The notes under the pieces were generated by a model that was not told the DNA's origin, ran no database searches, and was given only the letters and a program-made list of their open reading frames with translations. A program made the position numbers and the translations under genes. From contig CAWGEV010000006.1 of NCBI GenBank assembly GCA_963821705.1, positions 248,001-312,000 on the forward strand: DNA of 64,000 bases, given 5' to 3'. The DNA comes from DASUPK01 sp963821705. GTDB taxonomy: Bacteria; Actinomycetota; Thermoleophilia; Solirubrobacterales; 70-9. Positions 25,214 through 33,094 of the stretch are shown piece after piece (the stretch's first letter is position 1; every line of letters starts with the position of its first letter).

Positions 25214-25295
25214 CTGCGGATCTCCTTCTGAGTTCGAATGAGGCGATGGACGGGACGCGGAATGGTACGGGGAAGGGCCACTAGGATCCGTGGCG

Positions 25296-25952
25296 ATGGC
25301 GGAACTGATGCCGCGCATTCGCATTCCGAAGGTGACGCTCCCCGGGCGCTCCGACAGCGCCGGCCGCGCGCGTGGGAAGTCCGCGACCCGGACGAAGACC
25401 GCGTCGGCGCCGACCAAGGCGGGGAACGGCGCCAAGGCCGCCGAGGCGAAGGCCAAGGAGGCGGCCCAGCCGACCGAGGCCAAGGCCGCGACGGCCGCCA
25501 AGCCCGGCGCGAAGGGCAAGTCGCCCGAGCCCAACCTGCAGGAGCGCATTGAGGGCCTCCAGGGCTGGATGGCCGAGATCGAGCGCAAGCAGGGGCGGAT
25601 GACCTACTTCGGCATCGCGGGGGTCGTGATCGCGCTCGCGTTGGGCGGCGCCGGCCTCTACTTCGGGCTCACGGCCAAGTCCGACTCGGCCACGAAGAGC
25701 GACGTCGATGCCCTCACGAGGAAGATCGACGCGCTCCAGGCGGCGGCGACGAAGAACTCGAAGGACACGCAGAACGCGCTCAACGCGTCGGCCGCGCAGC
25801 TCCAGCAGTCGATCGCCGCGATCCAGAAGCAGCAGGCGCAGGATGCGGCGAACATCTCGACGCTCCAGAGCCAGGCGTCGTCAGGCGCGCTCGGCAAGGG
25901 CGCGGGCGCGACGGTCACGCCTGGCACCACCACCACGCCCAAGAAGCCCTAG
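25296..25952 (+). CDS. Membrane-anchored coiled-coil protein
   Basis: This protein has 218 residues from ATG 25296; GTG 25290 is equally possible. A long Ala/Lys-rich, disordered, basic N-terminus (about 1-75) leads to a helix (NLQERIEGLQGWMAEIERKQGR), one membrane span (YFGIAGVVIALALGGAGLYFGL) and an external coiled coil (SDVDALTRKIDALQAAATKNSKDTQNALNASAAQLQQSIAAIQKQQAQ). It ends in a Gly/Thr-rich tail. No known family. The topology suggests a cytoplasmic basic tail and an extracellular coiled coil. Confidence 0.7.
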   Translation: MAELMPRIRIPKVTLPGRSDSAGRARGKSATRTKTASAPTKAGNGAKAAEAKAKEAAQPTEAKAATAAKPGAKGKSPEPNLQERIEGLQGWMAEIERKQGRMTYFGIAGVVIALALGGAGLYFGLTAKSDSATKSDVDALTRKIDALQAAATKNSKDTQNALNASAAQLQQSIAAIQKQQAQDAANISTLQSQASSGALGKGAGATVTPGTTTTPKKP

Positions 25953-26075
25953 GCGTCAACCCCGTCCCCAGGCACGACTTCGTGTCGTTCCGCACTAACT
26001 TGGGCGCAGACAGCCACGCACGTCCGGTGCGTGCTCTAGCTTGATTCGCGGAATCGGCTCGAAAGGAGGTCCTCG

Positions 26076-26222
26076 ATGCCTGAGGGCTACTGCGTCAAGG
26101 AACGCAAGAAGGTCGAGATCAAGGACCCGCAGCAGGTCACGATGAAGAACGGTCGCCCGGCTATTCAGGGCACGTGCCCCGACTGCGGAACCAAGATATT
26201 CAAGATCGGGAAGCTCTCCTAG
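26076..26222 (+). CDS. DUF5679-type small zinc-ribbon-like protein
   Basis: ATG 26076 to TAG 26222 encodes 48 residues, preceded by a strong GAAAGGAGG site. MPEGYCVKERKKVEIKDPQQ, MKNGRPAIQGTCPDCGTKIFKIGK is the layout of the short DUF5679 proteins common in Actinobacteria and Chloroflexi. Family members normally carry two CxxC pairs; here the second pair (CPDC) is intact, but the first reads CVKE, so one cysteine is missing. Function unknown. Confidence 0.75.
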   Translation: MPEGYCVKERKKVEIKDPQQVTMKNGRPAIQGTCPDCGTKIFKIGKLS

Positions 26223-26324
26223 CTCTGGCTCTACGCACGCGCGGGGGACCACCCACGCGTGCTCGGCGGCCCGCCGGGGTTGGCGGGACGCGTGCCCTGA
26301 TCTGATCAAGCAGGCGTGTCGCGA

Positions 26325-26499
26325 CCTCGGCCGGCGCTTCCCCCGGCCGAGGATCGCCGTTCGCAGGGGCACCACGCAATCCCAGCCGGGGTCGGGCGCG
26401 TAGGAGCTAAGGCAGGCTGCCAAGGCGGTCGTCTGCCTTCCGGATCCCCTCTGAGGTCCGGAATCCGGGCCCGGCGGCCAGGGATGAGTCGCCGGGCCC
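26325..26499 (+). ncRNA. Four-hairpin region upstream of PAS gene, candidate structured leader
   Basis: The 337-bp gap before the PAS gene has four stem-loops in a row. CCTCGGCCGG (26325-26334) pairs with 26343-26352. AAGGCAG (26409-26415) pairs with 26433-26439. CCGGA (26440-26444) pairs with 26457-26461, with an extra CCT/AGG inside. GGGCCCGGCG (26467-26476) pairs with 26490-26499. The first may be a terminator for the DUF5679 gene. The last three are contiguous and end 61 bases before the PAS ATG. I do not recognise a known riboswitch core. Confidence 0.35.
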
Positions 26500-26559
26500 A
26501 CCTCTTCCGCAAGGTCGGCGGCGCCTCCCGCGGCGAGCATGCGGGAGACTTCGTGGCGA

Positions 26560-26967
26560 ATGTCGCAGAAGCCCCTCGAGCTGATCCTCGCTCGGAACCT
26601 CCTGACGAGCCTCTCCACTCCGGCCTTCCTGGTCGATGGGAGCGGCGCGCTGATCTTCTACAACGAGGCCGCCGGCGCCCTGCTCGGCATCTCCTTCGAG
26701 GAGCAGGGACGTTTGTCGGCCGATGAATGGAGTCACGTTGTGGGGCCGTTCGGCCCGGACGGCAACCCGATGCCGATCGAGGAGATCCCGACCACCAAGG
26801 CGCTGCGCCGCGGGCTGCCGGCCCACGGCTCGTTCACCGTGAAGTCGGTCAAGGGGGAGTCCTACGAGATCGAATCCACGGCCCTACCGATCGTGGCCGA
26901 GGGCGGCCAGGAGGGGGCGATGATCTTCTTCTGGCAGCGGACCAACGACACACGCGGAGCCGGTTAG
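26560..26967 (+). CDS. PAS-domain protein
   Basis: This protein has 135 residues from ATG 26560; ATG 26539 would add seven. A single PAS fold covers most of it: LLTSLSTPAFLVDGSGALIFYNEAAGALLGISFEEQ, then RLSADEWSHVVGPFGPDGNPMPIEEIPTTKALRRGLPAHGSFTVKSVKGESYEIESTALPIVAEGGQEGAMIFFWQ. No kinase, cyclase or DNA-binding domain is attached, so it is a stand-alone sensor or adaptor. It is followed 56 bp later by an MBL-fold gene on the same strand. Confidence 0.82.
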   Translation: MSQKPLELILARNLLTSLSTPAFLVDGSGALIFYNEAAGALLGISFEEQGRLSADEWSHVVGPFGPDGNPMPIEEIPTTKALRRGLPAHGSFTVKSVKGESYEIESTALPIVAEGGQEGAMIFFWQRTNDTRGAG

Positions 26968-27023
26968 ACCGCTATAGGCTGGGCGGGAGAAGTGGTGAGG
27001 TTGCGCATGAGGATGAGGACCAG

Positions 27024-27911
27024 ATGAAGCTCAAGGTGTGGGGAGCGCGTGGCTCCGTTCCCGCACCCGGCCCTGAGATGAACCGGTACGGCGGCAACAC
27101 GTCGTGCGTCGAGCTCGAGCTCTCCGACGGTTCCACCCTGATCATCGACGCGGGCACCGGGCTTCGGAGCCTCGGCGTCGGCATCGCGCAGCGCCTGCCG
27201 AAGATCAACATCCTGCTCACCCACCTCCACCTGGACCACATCCAGGGCCTGATGTTCTTCGCCCCCTGCTTCCGCTCCGAGTCGGAGATCACGATCTGGG
27301 GGCCGTCGTCGCCCGAGGCCTCACTCGAGGAGCGGATCGGTCGCTACATCTCCGCCCCCCTCTCCCCCGTCGAGGTCCGAGAGCTCCCCTGCGAGATCGG
27401 CTTCCACGACACCCCGGCGAGCGAATGGGAGATCGGGCCGGCCAAGATCCGCGCCGAGGCGGTCACCCATCGCGGGCCGACGCTGGGCTACCGGATCACC
27501 GACGGCCCGACCACCCTGACCTACATCTCGGATCACGAGCCGGGGCTCGGCGCCCCGCTCGATTCGCTCGAGCCCGAGTGGATCTCGGGTTATGACCTGG
27601 CCCGCGACGCGGACCTCCTGATCCACGACTGCCAGTACACCGACGAGGAGTACCCCGAGCACGTCGGCTGGGGGCACTCGCGGCTCACGGACACCCTGAC
27701 GTTCGCGCGCCGGGTCGAGGCGCGGCGGCTGCTGCTGTTCCACCACGACCCGCTCCACTCCGATGACTTTCTCGACCGCTTCCACGAGACCGCGCAGGAG
27801 CGCTGGGGCGACCTCGGGGGCGCGCACGGCGCCGTCGAGATGGCCTTCGAGACCCAGGAGATCGACGTCGAAGCGGCGGCCAGGCCACCGTACTTGGGAG
27901 CGAGCGTCTAG
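27024..27911 (+). CDS. Metallo-beta-lactamase-fold hydrolase
   Basis: This protein has 295 residues. ATG 27024 begins MKLKVWGARGSVPAPG, a start typical of this MBL subgroup. NRYGGNTSCVEL, then the metal motif THLHLDH (H67, H69, D71, H72), VTHRGPTLGYRI, LLIHDCQYTDEEY and LLLFHHDPLHSDD give the remaining metal ligands. Relatives are often fused to or beside PAS/GGDEF sensors and may act as phosphodiesterases; substrate here is unknown. The last codons (AARPPYLGASV and TAG) lie inside repeat element copy C. Confidence 0.88.
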   Translation: MKLKVWGARGSVPAPGPEMNRYGGNTSCVELELSDGSTLIIDAGTGLRSLGVGIAQRLPKINILLTHLHLDHIQGLMFFAPCFRSESEITIWGPSSPEASLEERIGRYISAPLSPVEVRELPCEIGFHDTPASEWEIGPAKIRAEAVTHRGPTLGYRITDGPTTLTYISDHEPGLGAPLDSLEPEWISGYDLARDADLLIHDCQYTDEEYPEHVGWGHSRLTDTLTFARRVEARRLLLFHHDPLHSDDFLDRFHETAQERWGDLGGAHGAVEMAFETQEIDVEAAARPPYLGASV

Positions 27912-27966
27912 CGAGCGACTTGTGCTGGGCGGCCGCTTGCCGCCGCGGCTATGTTGCGAAGCCGTC
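27871..27966 (+). repeat. Structured repeat element, copy C (overlaps end of MBL gene)
   Basis: Outer arms GCGGCGGC (27873-27880) and GCCGCCGC (27939-27946) pair perfectly. The stretch CCAGGCC...ACTTGGGAGCG...AGCGACTTG...GGGCGGCCGCT...GCGAAGCCGT matches copies A and B. The centre is shorter here: the GGGC/GCCC hairpin is replaced by a shorter sequence containing the MBL stop codon. The right edge touches the stop codon of the convergent amidase gene (27965). Confidence 0.65.
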
Positions 27967-29389
27967 AGACACTGGGCCGGCGGTCGGCCCAGGGCCGCTC
28001 CGCCTCGAGCTGGGCCGCGACGGAGACCAGGGTCGGCTCGTCGTTGGGCCGGGCGACGAGCATCACCGAGCGGGGCAGCCCTTCGTCGGTGAACCCGGCC
28101 GGGATCGTCGCGGCGGGCTGGCCCGTGTAGTTCCAGGTCGCGGCGTACGGGTAGACGTTCGCCATCCCGTTCATCGTCCGCAGGGCGCCCTGGCCGCGCC
28201 AGTGTCCGATCTCGACCGGGAGCTGGGCCGTCGCCGGCGTGACCAGGAGGTCGTAGTCCCGGAAGAGGGCGATGATCCTGGCCGCGGCCGCCGGCATGCG
28301 ATCCCGCACCTTCGCGAGGCGCCGGTCGCTGAACAGCCTGCCGAGCTTGACGAAGCCCTTGGTCTGGTCGGAGAGCCGATCCGGGTGCGGCAACGTCAGC
28401 GCCTCGTCGCGGATCCCTCGGAAGTAGAGCGGGTAGAAGTCGGTGTACATGCGGCCGTAGCTGGGGCTCGCCTCGGTCACCTCATGCCCGAGCGACCGGA
28501 GGAGGTCAAGCGTCTCCTCGTACGCGGCGAGGACCTCGGGCGCCTTCCGCACCGGAAGGATCGTCTTGGTCGTGCACGCGATCCGCAGCTTGCCGGGCTT
28601 CGTGCGAGCCGCCTCGACCAGCGGGCGCTCGAACGGCGGCGGGGCCTCGAAGTCGCCGGTCTCCGCGCCGCTCATCGTGTCGAGGTAGAGCGCGGTGTCC
28701 ATCACCGTCCGGCTGATGCACCCCGAGACCGACAGGCCGTACCAGTGCTCGCGGTCGGGCCAGAGCGAGATCCGGTTCCGCTGCGGCTTCAGCCCGAAGA
28801 GACCACAGTAGGCCGCCGGGTAGCGGATCGAGCCGGCGCCATCCGTGGCGTGGGCGATGGCGCACATGCCGGCCGCGGTCGCGACACCGCTTCCCCCGCT
28901 CGACCCGGCACAGGTTTTCGACGCGTCCCAGGGGTTGTGAGTGTCGCCCCAGGTCGGGCTCTCGGTGAAGCCGTAGATCGCCAGCTCAGGGAGGTTCGTC
29001 TTGCCCAGGATCGTCGCGCCGGCCTCGCTGAGCCGACGGGCGACCAGCCCGTCCGCCGCGGCGGGCTCACCGTAGGCGGCGGTCCCGTGGGTGGTCGCCT
29101 CGCCTTCGACGTCCACGTTGTCCTTGATCGCGACCGGGACCCCGAGCAGCGGCGCGTCGTCGCCCTTGGCGAGCCTCTTCTCGGCTTGCTTGGCGTCGGC
29201 GTGCGCCCGGTCGGCCATCACGACCCGGTACGCGTTCAGCCCGGGCTCGAGCTTCGCGATCCGGTCCAGGTAGAGGTCGACCAGCTCGGTCGGCGAGATC
29301 TCCTTGGCCCGGACCATCTCGGCGATGCGGGCGGCGCCGGCGAAGGCGACGTCCTCGTCAACGACCTGGGTCACGGTCACAACCGCCAT
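27965..29389 (-). CDS. Amidase signature family hydrolase
   Basis: This protein has 474 residues. ATG 29389 gives MAVVTVTQVVDEDVAFAGAARIAEMVRAKEISPTELVDLYLDRI, a normal amidase N-terminus. The Ser-cisSer-Lys triad is visible: Lys89 in PVAIKDN, Ser164 in CAGSSGGSG and Ser187 in DGAGSIRYPA. The last fifth (LVTPATAQLPVEIGHWRG, YPYAATWNYTGQPAATIPAG) matches the 6-aminohexanoate cyclic-dimer hydrolase branch, though the natural substrate is unknown. The gene starts 13 bp inside the upstream amine oxidase gene, so the two form one operon. Confidence 0.93.
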   Translation of the reverse strand: MAVVTVTQVVDEDVAFAGAARIAEMVRAKEISPTELVDLYLDRIAKLEPGLNAYRVVMADRAHADAKQAEKRLAKGDDAPLLGVPVAIKDNVDVEGEATTHGTAAYGEPAAADGLVARRLSEAGATILGKTNLPELAIYGFTESPTWGDTHNPWDASKTCAGSSGGSGVATAAGMCAIAHATDGAGSIRYPAAYCGLFGLKPQRNRISLWPDREHWYGLSVSGCISRTVMDTALYLDTMSGAETGDFEAPPPFERPLVEAARTKPGKLRIACTTKTILPVRKAPEVLAAYEETLDLLRSLGHEVTEASPSYGRMYTDFYPLYFRGIRDEALTLPHPDRLSDQTKGFVKLGRLFSDRRLAKVRDRMPAAAARIIALFRDYDLLVTPATAQLPVEIGHWRGQGALRTMNGMANVYPYAATWNYTGQPAATIPAGFTDEGLPRSVMLVARPNDEPTLVSVAAQLEAERPWADRRPSV

Positions 29390-30753
29390 CCTTCCGCATC
29401 GAGGACCTCCTCGGCCGCCCGCTCGCCGGAGCGGACCGCCCCCTCCATGTATCCGCACCAGACGGTCGCGGTCTCCGCGCCCGCCCAGTGGACCCGGCCG
29501 GTCGGCCGGCGCAGCGCCTCGCCGTAGTTGGAAAGGGCCCCTGGGGAGAAGGAGCAGACGGGGCCGCCTCGGCTCCACTCCTCCTCGGCCCAGGCGGTTT
29601 CGAGGTAGATCCCGGGCTGGGCCGCCTGGGGCCCGAAGAGCCGCGTGAAGCTCTCCAACACGACGCGACGGCGCTCCTCCTCGGATCGGCGGGCGTGGCG
29701 GATGGCCTCCGGCCCGGCGACGAACCCGAGCAGGACGCCGGGCGACCCGTCGGGCGGCGAGTTGTCGAAGGTGGTGGTGACCGGCCCCTGGTCGGTGACG
29801 GCCTGCCCGGTGAGACCGTCCTCTCTCCAGAAGGGCTCGGGATAGACGGCGGCGCACTTGGTGAGCGCCCCGTGAGCCATGCGCTGGGTGAGCTGGTCCC
29901 GGCGCCCGCCCAGGGACGGGGCGAAGGAGATCCGGGCGGCGAGGGGCGGCGGCACCGCGACGATGACGCGCTGAGCCCGGGCGCTCACGCCATCCGCCTC
30001 AACGCCAAGCCCGGCGCCGTCCTGCGAGATCCGCCGCACCGGCGCGGAGAGGACCACGGATGCGGCCAGCCCGTCGGCGAGCCGCTGGGAGATCCGCTGC
30101 GACCCGCCGACGAAGCGGTCCTGCTGCGCCCCGCCCTCGGTGTCGATCAGGGCGTCGAAGCTCCCGGCCGCATTCACGTACGAGAGCATCCAGAGCAGCG
30201 AGAGCTCCGAGGTGCCGGTGCCCATCACCGTGCCGGTCGCGATCTCGAGCAGCTTGCGGGCCTTCTTCGTCCGCGCCGCCCTCCGGACCCAGGTGGCGAG
30301 GGTCTTGGAGTCGAGCTCCTCGGCCTTCGGCGCGGTCCATGGCGCATCGGCGGGAACGCGTCGCGCCGCCTTCCGGAGCTTCCTGCGAGCGCGCTCGATG
30401 TCGAGCAGCACGTGCGGCGCCAGTCGCGGGATCGTCCCCTTGTAGCGGCGAAGCTTGCCGCCGAGGTCGAGCAGGTTCCGCCCCTCGTAGTAGGTCGGGA
30501 ACGTCTCGACGCCGAGCTCGGCGGCGAGCGAGAGCAGCCGGTCCTGGGTCGGGCCGACCCACTGACCGCCCATCTCGGTCACCTTGCCCGCACCGATCGA
30601 CGCGTTCGCCGTCCGTCCGCCGACGCGGTCGCGCGCCTCGAGGACGAGGACCTGGCGGCCCGCCGCCACCAGCTGGCGGGCGGCGACGAGACCGGCGAGC
30701 CCCGCGCCCACGACGATCACGTCTGCGTCACGTCCTCCCGGAACGGCGGGCAT
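29377..30753 (-). CDS. Flavin-containing amine oxidase
   Basis: This protein has 458 residues. FAD motif VIVVGAGLAGLVAARQLVAAGRQVLVLEARDRVGGRT is at the N-terminus, followed by MGGQWVGPTQDRLLSLAAELGVETF. The C-terminus has GRVHWAGAETATVWCGYMEGAVRSGERAAEEVL, where WAGAET-x-W-x-GYMEGA is the usual amine oxidase end. In monoamine oxidases the Cys of such a segment carries the covalent FAD; the Cys in VWCGYMEG is in that place. It oxidises an amine to aldehyde, ammonia and peroxide. The adjacent amidase could supply the amine, which is inference. Confidence 0.93.
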   Translation of the reverse strand: MPAVPGGRDADVIVVGAGLAGLVAARQLVAAGRQVLVLEARDRVGGRTANASIGAGKVTEMGGQWVGPTQDRLLSLAAELGVETFPTYYEGRNLLDLGGKLRRYKGTIPRLAPHVLLDIERARRKLRKAARRVPADAPWTAPKAEELDSKTLATWVRRAARTKKARKLLEIATGTVMGTGTSELSLLWMLSYVNAAGSFDALIDTEGGAQQDRFVGGSQRISQRLADGLAASVVLSAPVRRISQDGAGLGVEADGVSARAQRVIVAVPPPLAARISFAPSLGGRRDQLTQRMAHGALTKCAAVYPEPFWREDGLTGQAVTDQGPVTTTFDNSPPDGSPGVLLGFVAGPEAIRHARRSEEERRRVVLESFTRLFGPQAAQPGIYLETAWAEEEWSRGGPVCSFSPGALSNYGEALRRPTGRVHWAGAETATVWCGYMEGAVRSGERAAEEVLDAEGWRL

Positions 30754-30838
30754 CCGCGCACGCTATCGGCCGCGGACCGCAACCGCCGCACCCGAAAAAT
30801 GTTTAGAGGGCACACAACGATCCCAGGGAGGGATTCGG

Positions 30839-31534
30839 ATGCGAAAGAAGACGATTGGAGCGATCGTCATTGCCGTCGCGGCGGTGGCCGCTGTGGGAGC
30901 CACGGCCGCGCTGGCGGCGACGATCGTCGGCACTGACAACAACGACCAGCTGTTCGGGACGCACAGAGGGGATCTGATCCAGGCGAAGGGCGGCGACGAC
31001 TCGGTGTTCGCCCTGTCCGGGAGCGATTTCGTCGATGCCGGAGACGGCAACGACAGCGTGTTCGGGAACCTGGGCAACGATCTGATCTACGGCGGGCTGG
31101 GCAACGACATGGTGGACGCCGGGCGTGGCTCCGACACCGTGCTGGGACAGGATGGAAACGACGTCCTGCTCGGCCGTGAGGGCAACGACCAGCTCCGGGG
31201 CGGGCCCGGCGACGACATCGTCCGCGGCGGGAAGGGTCGCGACCTCCTCTTCGCCGGGGTGGGAGTCGACACCGTATTCGGCGGCCCGGGCGACGACGTG
31301 ATCTACGCGCTGGCGCAGGCCGACGCCGCTCTGCCGGGTGGCGACACGGTGTTCGGCGGCCGGGGTCACGACGTGATCCACGTCAACGACGGCGAGTCGG
31401 ACAACGTCGACTGCGGCCGCGGTCGCGATGTCGCGATCGTCGACCTGGGCGACCTCGACCACGTCCGCAACTGCGAGGTTGTCATCCAGCGGGCCCCGAA
31501 CCCGCAGGACAACCAGCAGGAGACCGGGTCCTAG
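30839..31534 (+). CDS. Secreted RTX-like calcium-binding repeat protein
   Basis: This protein has 231 residues. ATG 30839 follows GGGAGGGATT, and a Sec signal peptide is clear (TIGAIVIAVAAVAAVGATAALA). About 12 glycine/aspartate-rich nonapeptides follow (GGDDSVFA, GDGNDSVFG, GLGNDMVDAG, GQDGNDVLLG, GGPGDDIVRGG, GGPGDDVIYA), the calcium beta-roll type. The end has DCGRGRDVAIVDLGDLDHVRNCEVV with two cysteines, a common finish in actinobacterial members. No type I export genes are nearby; Sec export followed by calcium-triggered folding is the likely route. It is followed directly by repeat copy B. Confidence 0.88.
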   Translation: MRKKTIGAIVIAVAAVAAVGATAALAATIVGTDNNDQLFGTHRGDLIQAKGGDDSVFALSGSDFVDAGDGNDSVFGNLGNDLIYGGLGNDMVDAGRGSDTVLGQDGNDVLLGREGNDQLRGGPGDDIVRGGKGRDLLFAGVGVDTVFGGPGDDVIYALAQADAALPGGDTVFGGRGHDVIHVNDGESDNVDCGRGRDVAIVDLGDLDHVRNCEVVIQRAPNPQDNQQETGS

Positions 31535-31631
31535 CGACGGCCAGGCCGCTCCACTTGGGGAGCGAAGGGCGAAGCCCGGAGCGACTTAGGTGGGGCGGCC
31601 GCTCGCCGTCGCGATCTGATGGCGAAGCAGT
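31533..31631 (+). repeat. Structured repeat element, copy B (after RTX gene)
   Basis: Outer arms GCGACGGC (31534-31541) and GCCGTCGC (31605-31612) pair perfectly. A second stem, GGCCGCTCCACTT with AGGTGGGGCGGCC, and an inner GGGC-GAA-GCCC hairpin complete a branched fold. It begins inside the stop codon of the RTX gene and ends shortly before the convergent SHOCT gene stop (31643). Shared blocks with copies A and C are AGCGAAGGGCGA, AGCGACTT, GGCGGCCGCTCGC and GATCTGAT (the last in A and B only). Confidence 0.7.
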
Positions 31632-31642
31632 CCTGCCTCGCG

Positions 31643-32392
31643 TCAGTTCTCCGAGAGGACCTTTGCCTTCTCCCGCTCGAACTCGGCGTCGGTGAGCGCG
31701 CCGGACTCGCGGAGCTTCTGGAGCCGCTCGAGCTTCGCGATCTGACCACCGGTCCCACCGCCGCTCGAGGAGGTTCCGGTCCCGGAGCCCCACGGCAGGC
31801 GGCCACTGAGCTGCTGCATCGCGCGGGCCTGGTTCAGCCCGGCCGTCATCCGGGACATCGTCCCCCCGCCCATTCCGGCGACTCCGGTCGCGGTCGCCGT
31901 CGCGGGCCGGTCGTCGCCGCGGCGGAAGTCCTTGATCGCCCACCAGAACGACATCACTAGCACCGGCAGCCCCATGACGAGGAAGACCCCACCGACGATC
32001 AGCCCGCCGAGCTGGGCGCCGCTCGCGCTCTTCACGGACTCGTCGGTGAGCGAGGCGATCAGGGCGGTGGCACCGGTCGCGGTGAAAGCGAGTCCCCAGG
32101 CGAAGGCGGGAAAGGTGAAGTCGCGGCGGATGTTGATCGGCCGGTCCTTGTCCCAGGGCGGATCGCCGCGCGTCGTGAAGAGCCCGACGCCGATCAGGCC
32201 CCCGAAGATCCCGGCCATCAGCAGGAGGATGTCCGTGCCGGTGCCGGAGGGGCAGGGCTGGGCGATCTGGTACGGCGTGTTGCCGGAGGCGCAGGTACCG
32301 GTCTGGAGCAGGGAGACCAGCTTGACGTTGAAGAGGACGAGCCCGCCGATGAAGAGACCGAGCCCGAGCGGCGCTTTGATCAGGTAACCCAT
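31643..32392 (-). CDS. SHOCT-domain membrane protein
   Basis: This protein has 249 residues. Four hydrophobic segments: LGLGLFIGGLVLFNVKLVSLL, GTDILLLMAGIFGGLIGVGLFTT, FAWGLAFTATGATALIASLT and LGGLIVGGVFLVMGLPVLVMSFWWAI. A flexible Gly/Ser/Thr linker leads to a C-terminal SHOCT domain (QIAKLERLQKLRESGALTDAEFEREKAKVLSEN), a short helical module usually at the end of membrane proteins. Two cysteines in the first external loop (TCASG, QPCPSG) may form a disulfide. Function unknown. Confidence 0.82.
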   Translation of the reverse strand: MGYLIKAPLGLGLFIGGLVLFNVKLVSLLQTGTCASGNTPYQIAQPCPSGTGTDILLLMAGIFGGLIGVGLFTTRGDPPWDKDRPINIRRDFTFPAFAWGLAFTATGATALIASLTDESVKSASGAQLGGLIVGGVFLVMGLPVLVMSFWWAIKDFRRGDDRPATATATGVAGMGGGTMSRMTAGLNQARAMQQLSGRLPWGSGTGTSSSGGGTGGQIAKLERLQKLRESGALTDAEFEREKAKVLSEN

Positions 32393-32438
32393 CTCCCCGC
32401 CGGGAGACTAACCGGCCGCCAGGCGCGCGGGTCCTGTC

Positions 32439-32489
32439 GCCGAAATTGATCGACACGCGCAAGCGCGCGTGTCGAAAGTCAATTTCGGC
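32439..32489. terminator. Long hairpin between Nudix and SHOCT genes
   Basis: GCCGAAATTGA (32439-32449) pairs with TCAATTTCGGC (32479-32489), and TCGACACGCGC (32450-32460) with GCGCGTGTCGA (32465-32475). The result is a 22-bp stem with one 3-base bulge and a 4-base loop. It lies in the 175-bp gap after the minus-strand Nudix gene. No U-tract follows, so it may be an intrinsic terminator of the high-GC type, an RNA-stabilising structure or a protein-binding site. Confidence 0.5.
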
Positions 32490-32567
32490 GCCACCCGCGC
32501 GAGTGGCGGCCAGGGTATTCGCCCCCGGCCGATGGCCGCCCGGTGACGTCGCCGGGACCGGGGCTGA

Positions 32568-33059
32568 TCACGTGCCGGGCATCGGCTGGCGCGACCACGG
32601 GGTCAGCATTCGCAGGATCCGCTTCCGCCGGTAGCGCCGCAGGGCCTTGCGGACCAGCTCCTGGTCGTGCGGATAGGTGAGGAGCTCATCGGCCTCGCCC
32701 GGCGTCAGCCAGCGCAGCTCGTCCACCTCGTCGTGCGGGTGGAACTCCCCCTCGATCGGCTCCATCAGCCAGTAGCGGACGAGCTTCCGCCGGGACTTCC
32801 GGTCGAGGTAGGAGACGTGCGGGAGCTCGTCGCTCGCCTCGGCGCGGTACCCGGTCTCCTCCTGGACCTCGCGCAGGGCGGCTTCCTTCCATCCCTCGTC
32901 CTTCTCGAGCTTTCCCTTCGGCAGCGACCAGTCCCCGTACTTCGGCCGGTGGACGACGGCGACCCGGGGTCGTCCCTCCCCATCGCGCCGTACCAGCACC
33001 CCACCGGCCGCCGCGATGTCCGGCCTATCGCCACCGAGATCGACGTCGTCTCGCGCCAC
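32568..33059 (-). CDS. Nudix hydrolase
   Basis: This protein has 163 residues. The Nudix box is complete: GKLEKDEGWKEAALREVQEETG fits Gx5Ex7REUxEExGU. It is preceded by AAAGGVLVRRDGEGRPRVAVVHRPKYGDWSLPKGK and followed by HPHDEVDELRWLTPGEADELLTYPHDQELV. The PKYGDWSLPKGK block and length match the MutT1 N-terminal Nudix type of actinobacteria, which cleaves 8-oxo-(d)GTP or diadenosine polyphosphates. The histidine phosphatase domain fused in MutT1 is absent. Substrate is inferred. Confidence 0.9.
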   Translation of the reverse strand: MARDDVDLGGDRPDIAAAGGVLVRRDGEGRPRVAVVHRPKYGDWSLPKGKLEKDEGWKEAALREVQEETGYRAEASDELPHVSYLDRKSRRKLVRYWLMEPIEGEFHPHDEVDELRWLTPGEADELLTYPHDQELVRKALRRYRRKRILRMLTPWSRQPMPGT

Positions 33060-33094
33060 GGCTGGAGACTACGGACCGCGGACGTGGACGCTGT

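Noticed and set aside
26401..26499. Known riboswitch (TPP, cobalamin, SAM, c-di-AMP, glycine, FMN)
   Set aside because: The conserved core sequences of these classes are absent; only generic stems are seen.
31601..31640. Repeat element copies as insertion sequence ends
   Set aside because: No transposase, no target duplication visible around the copies, and copies are about 100 bp with internal structure, so an IS is not supported.
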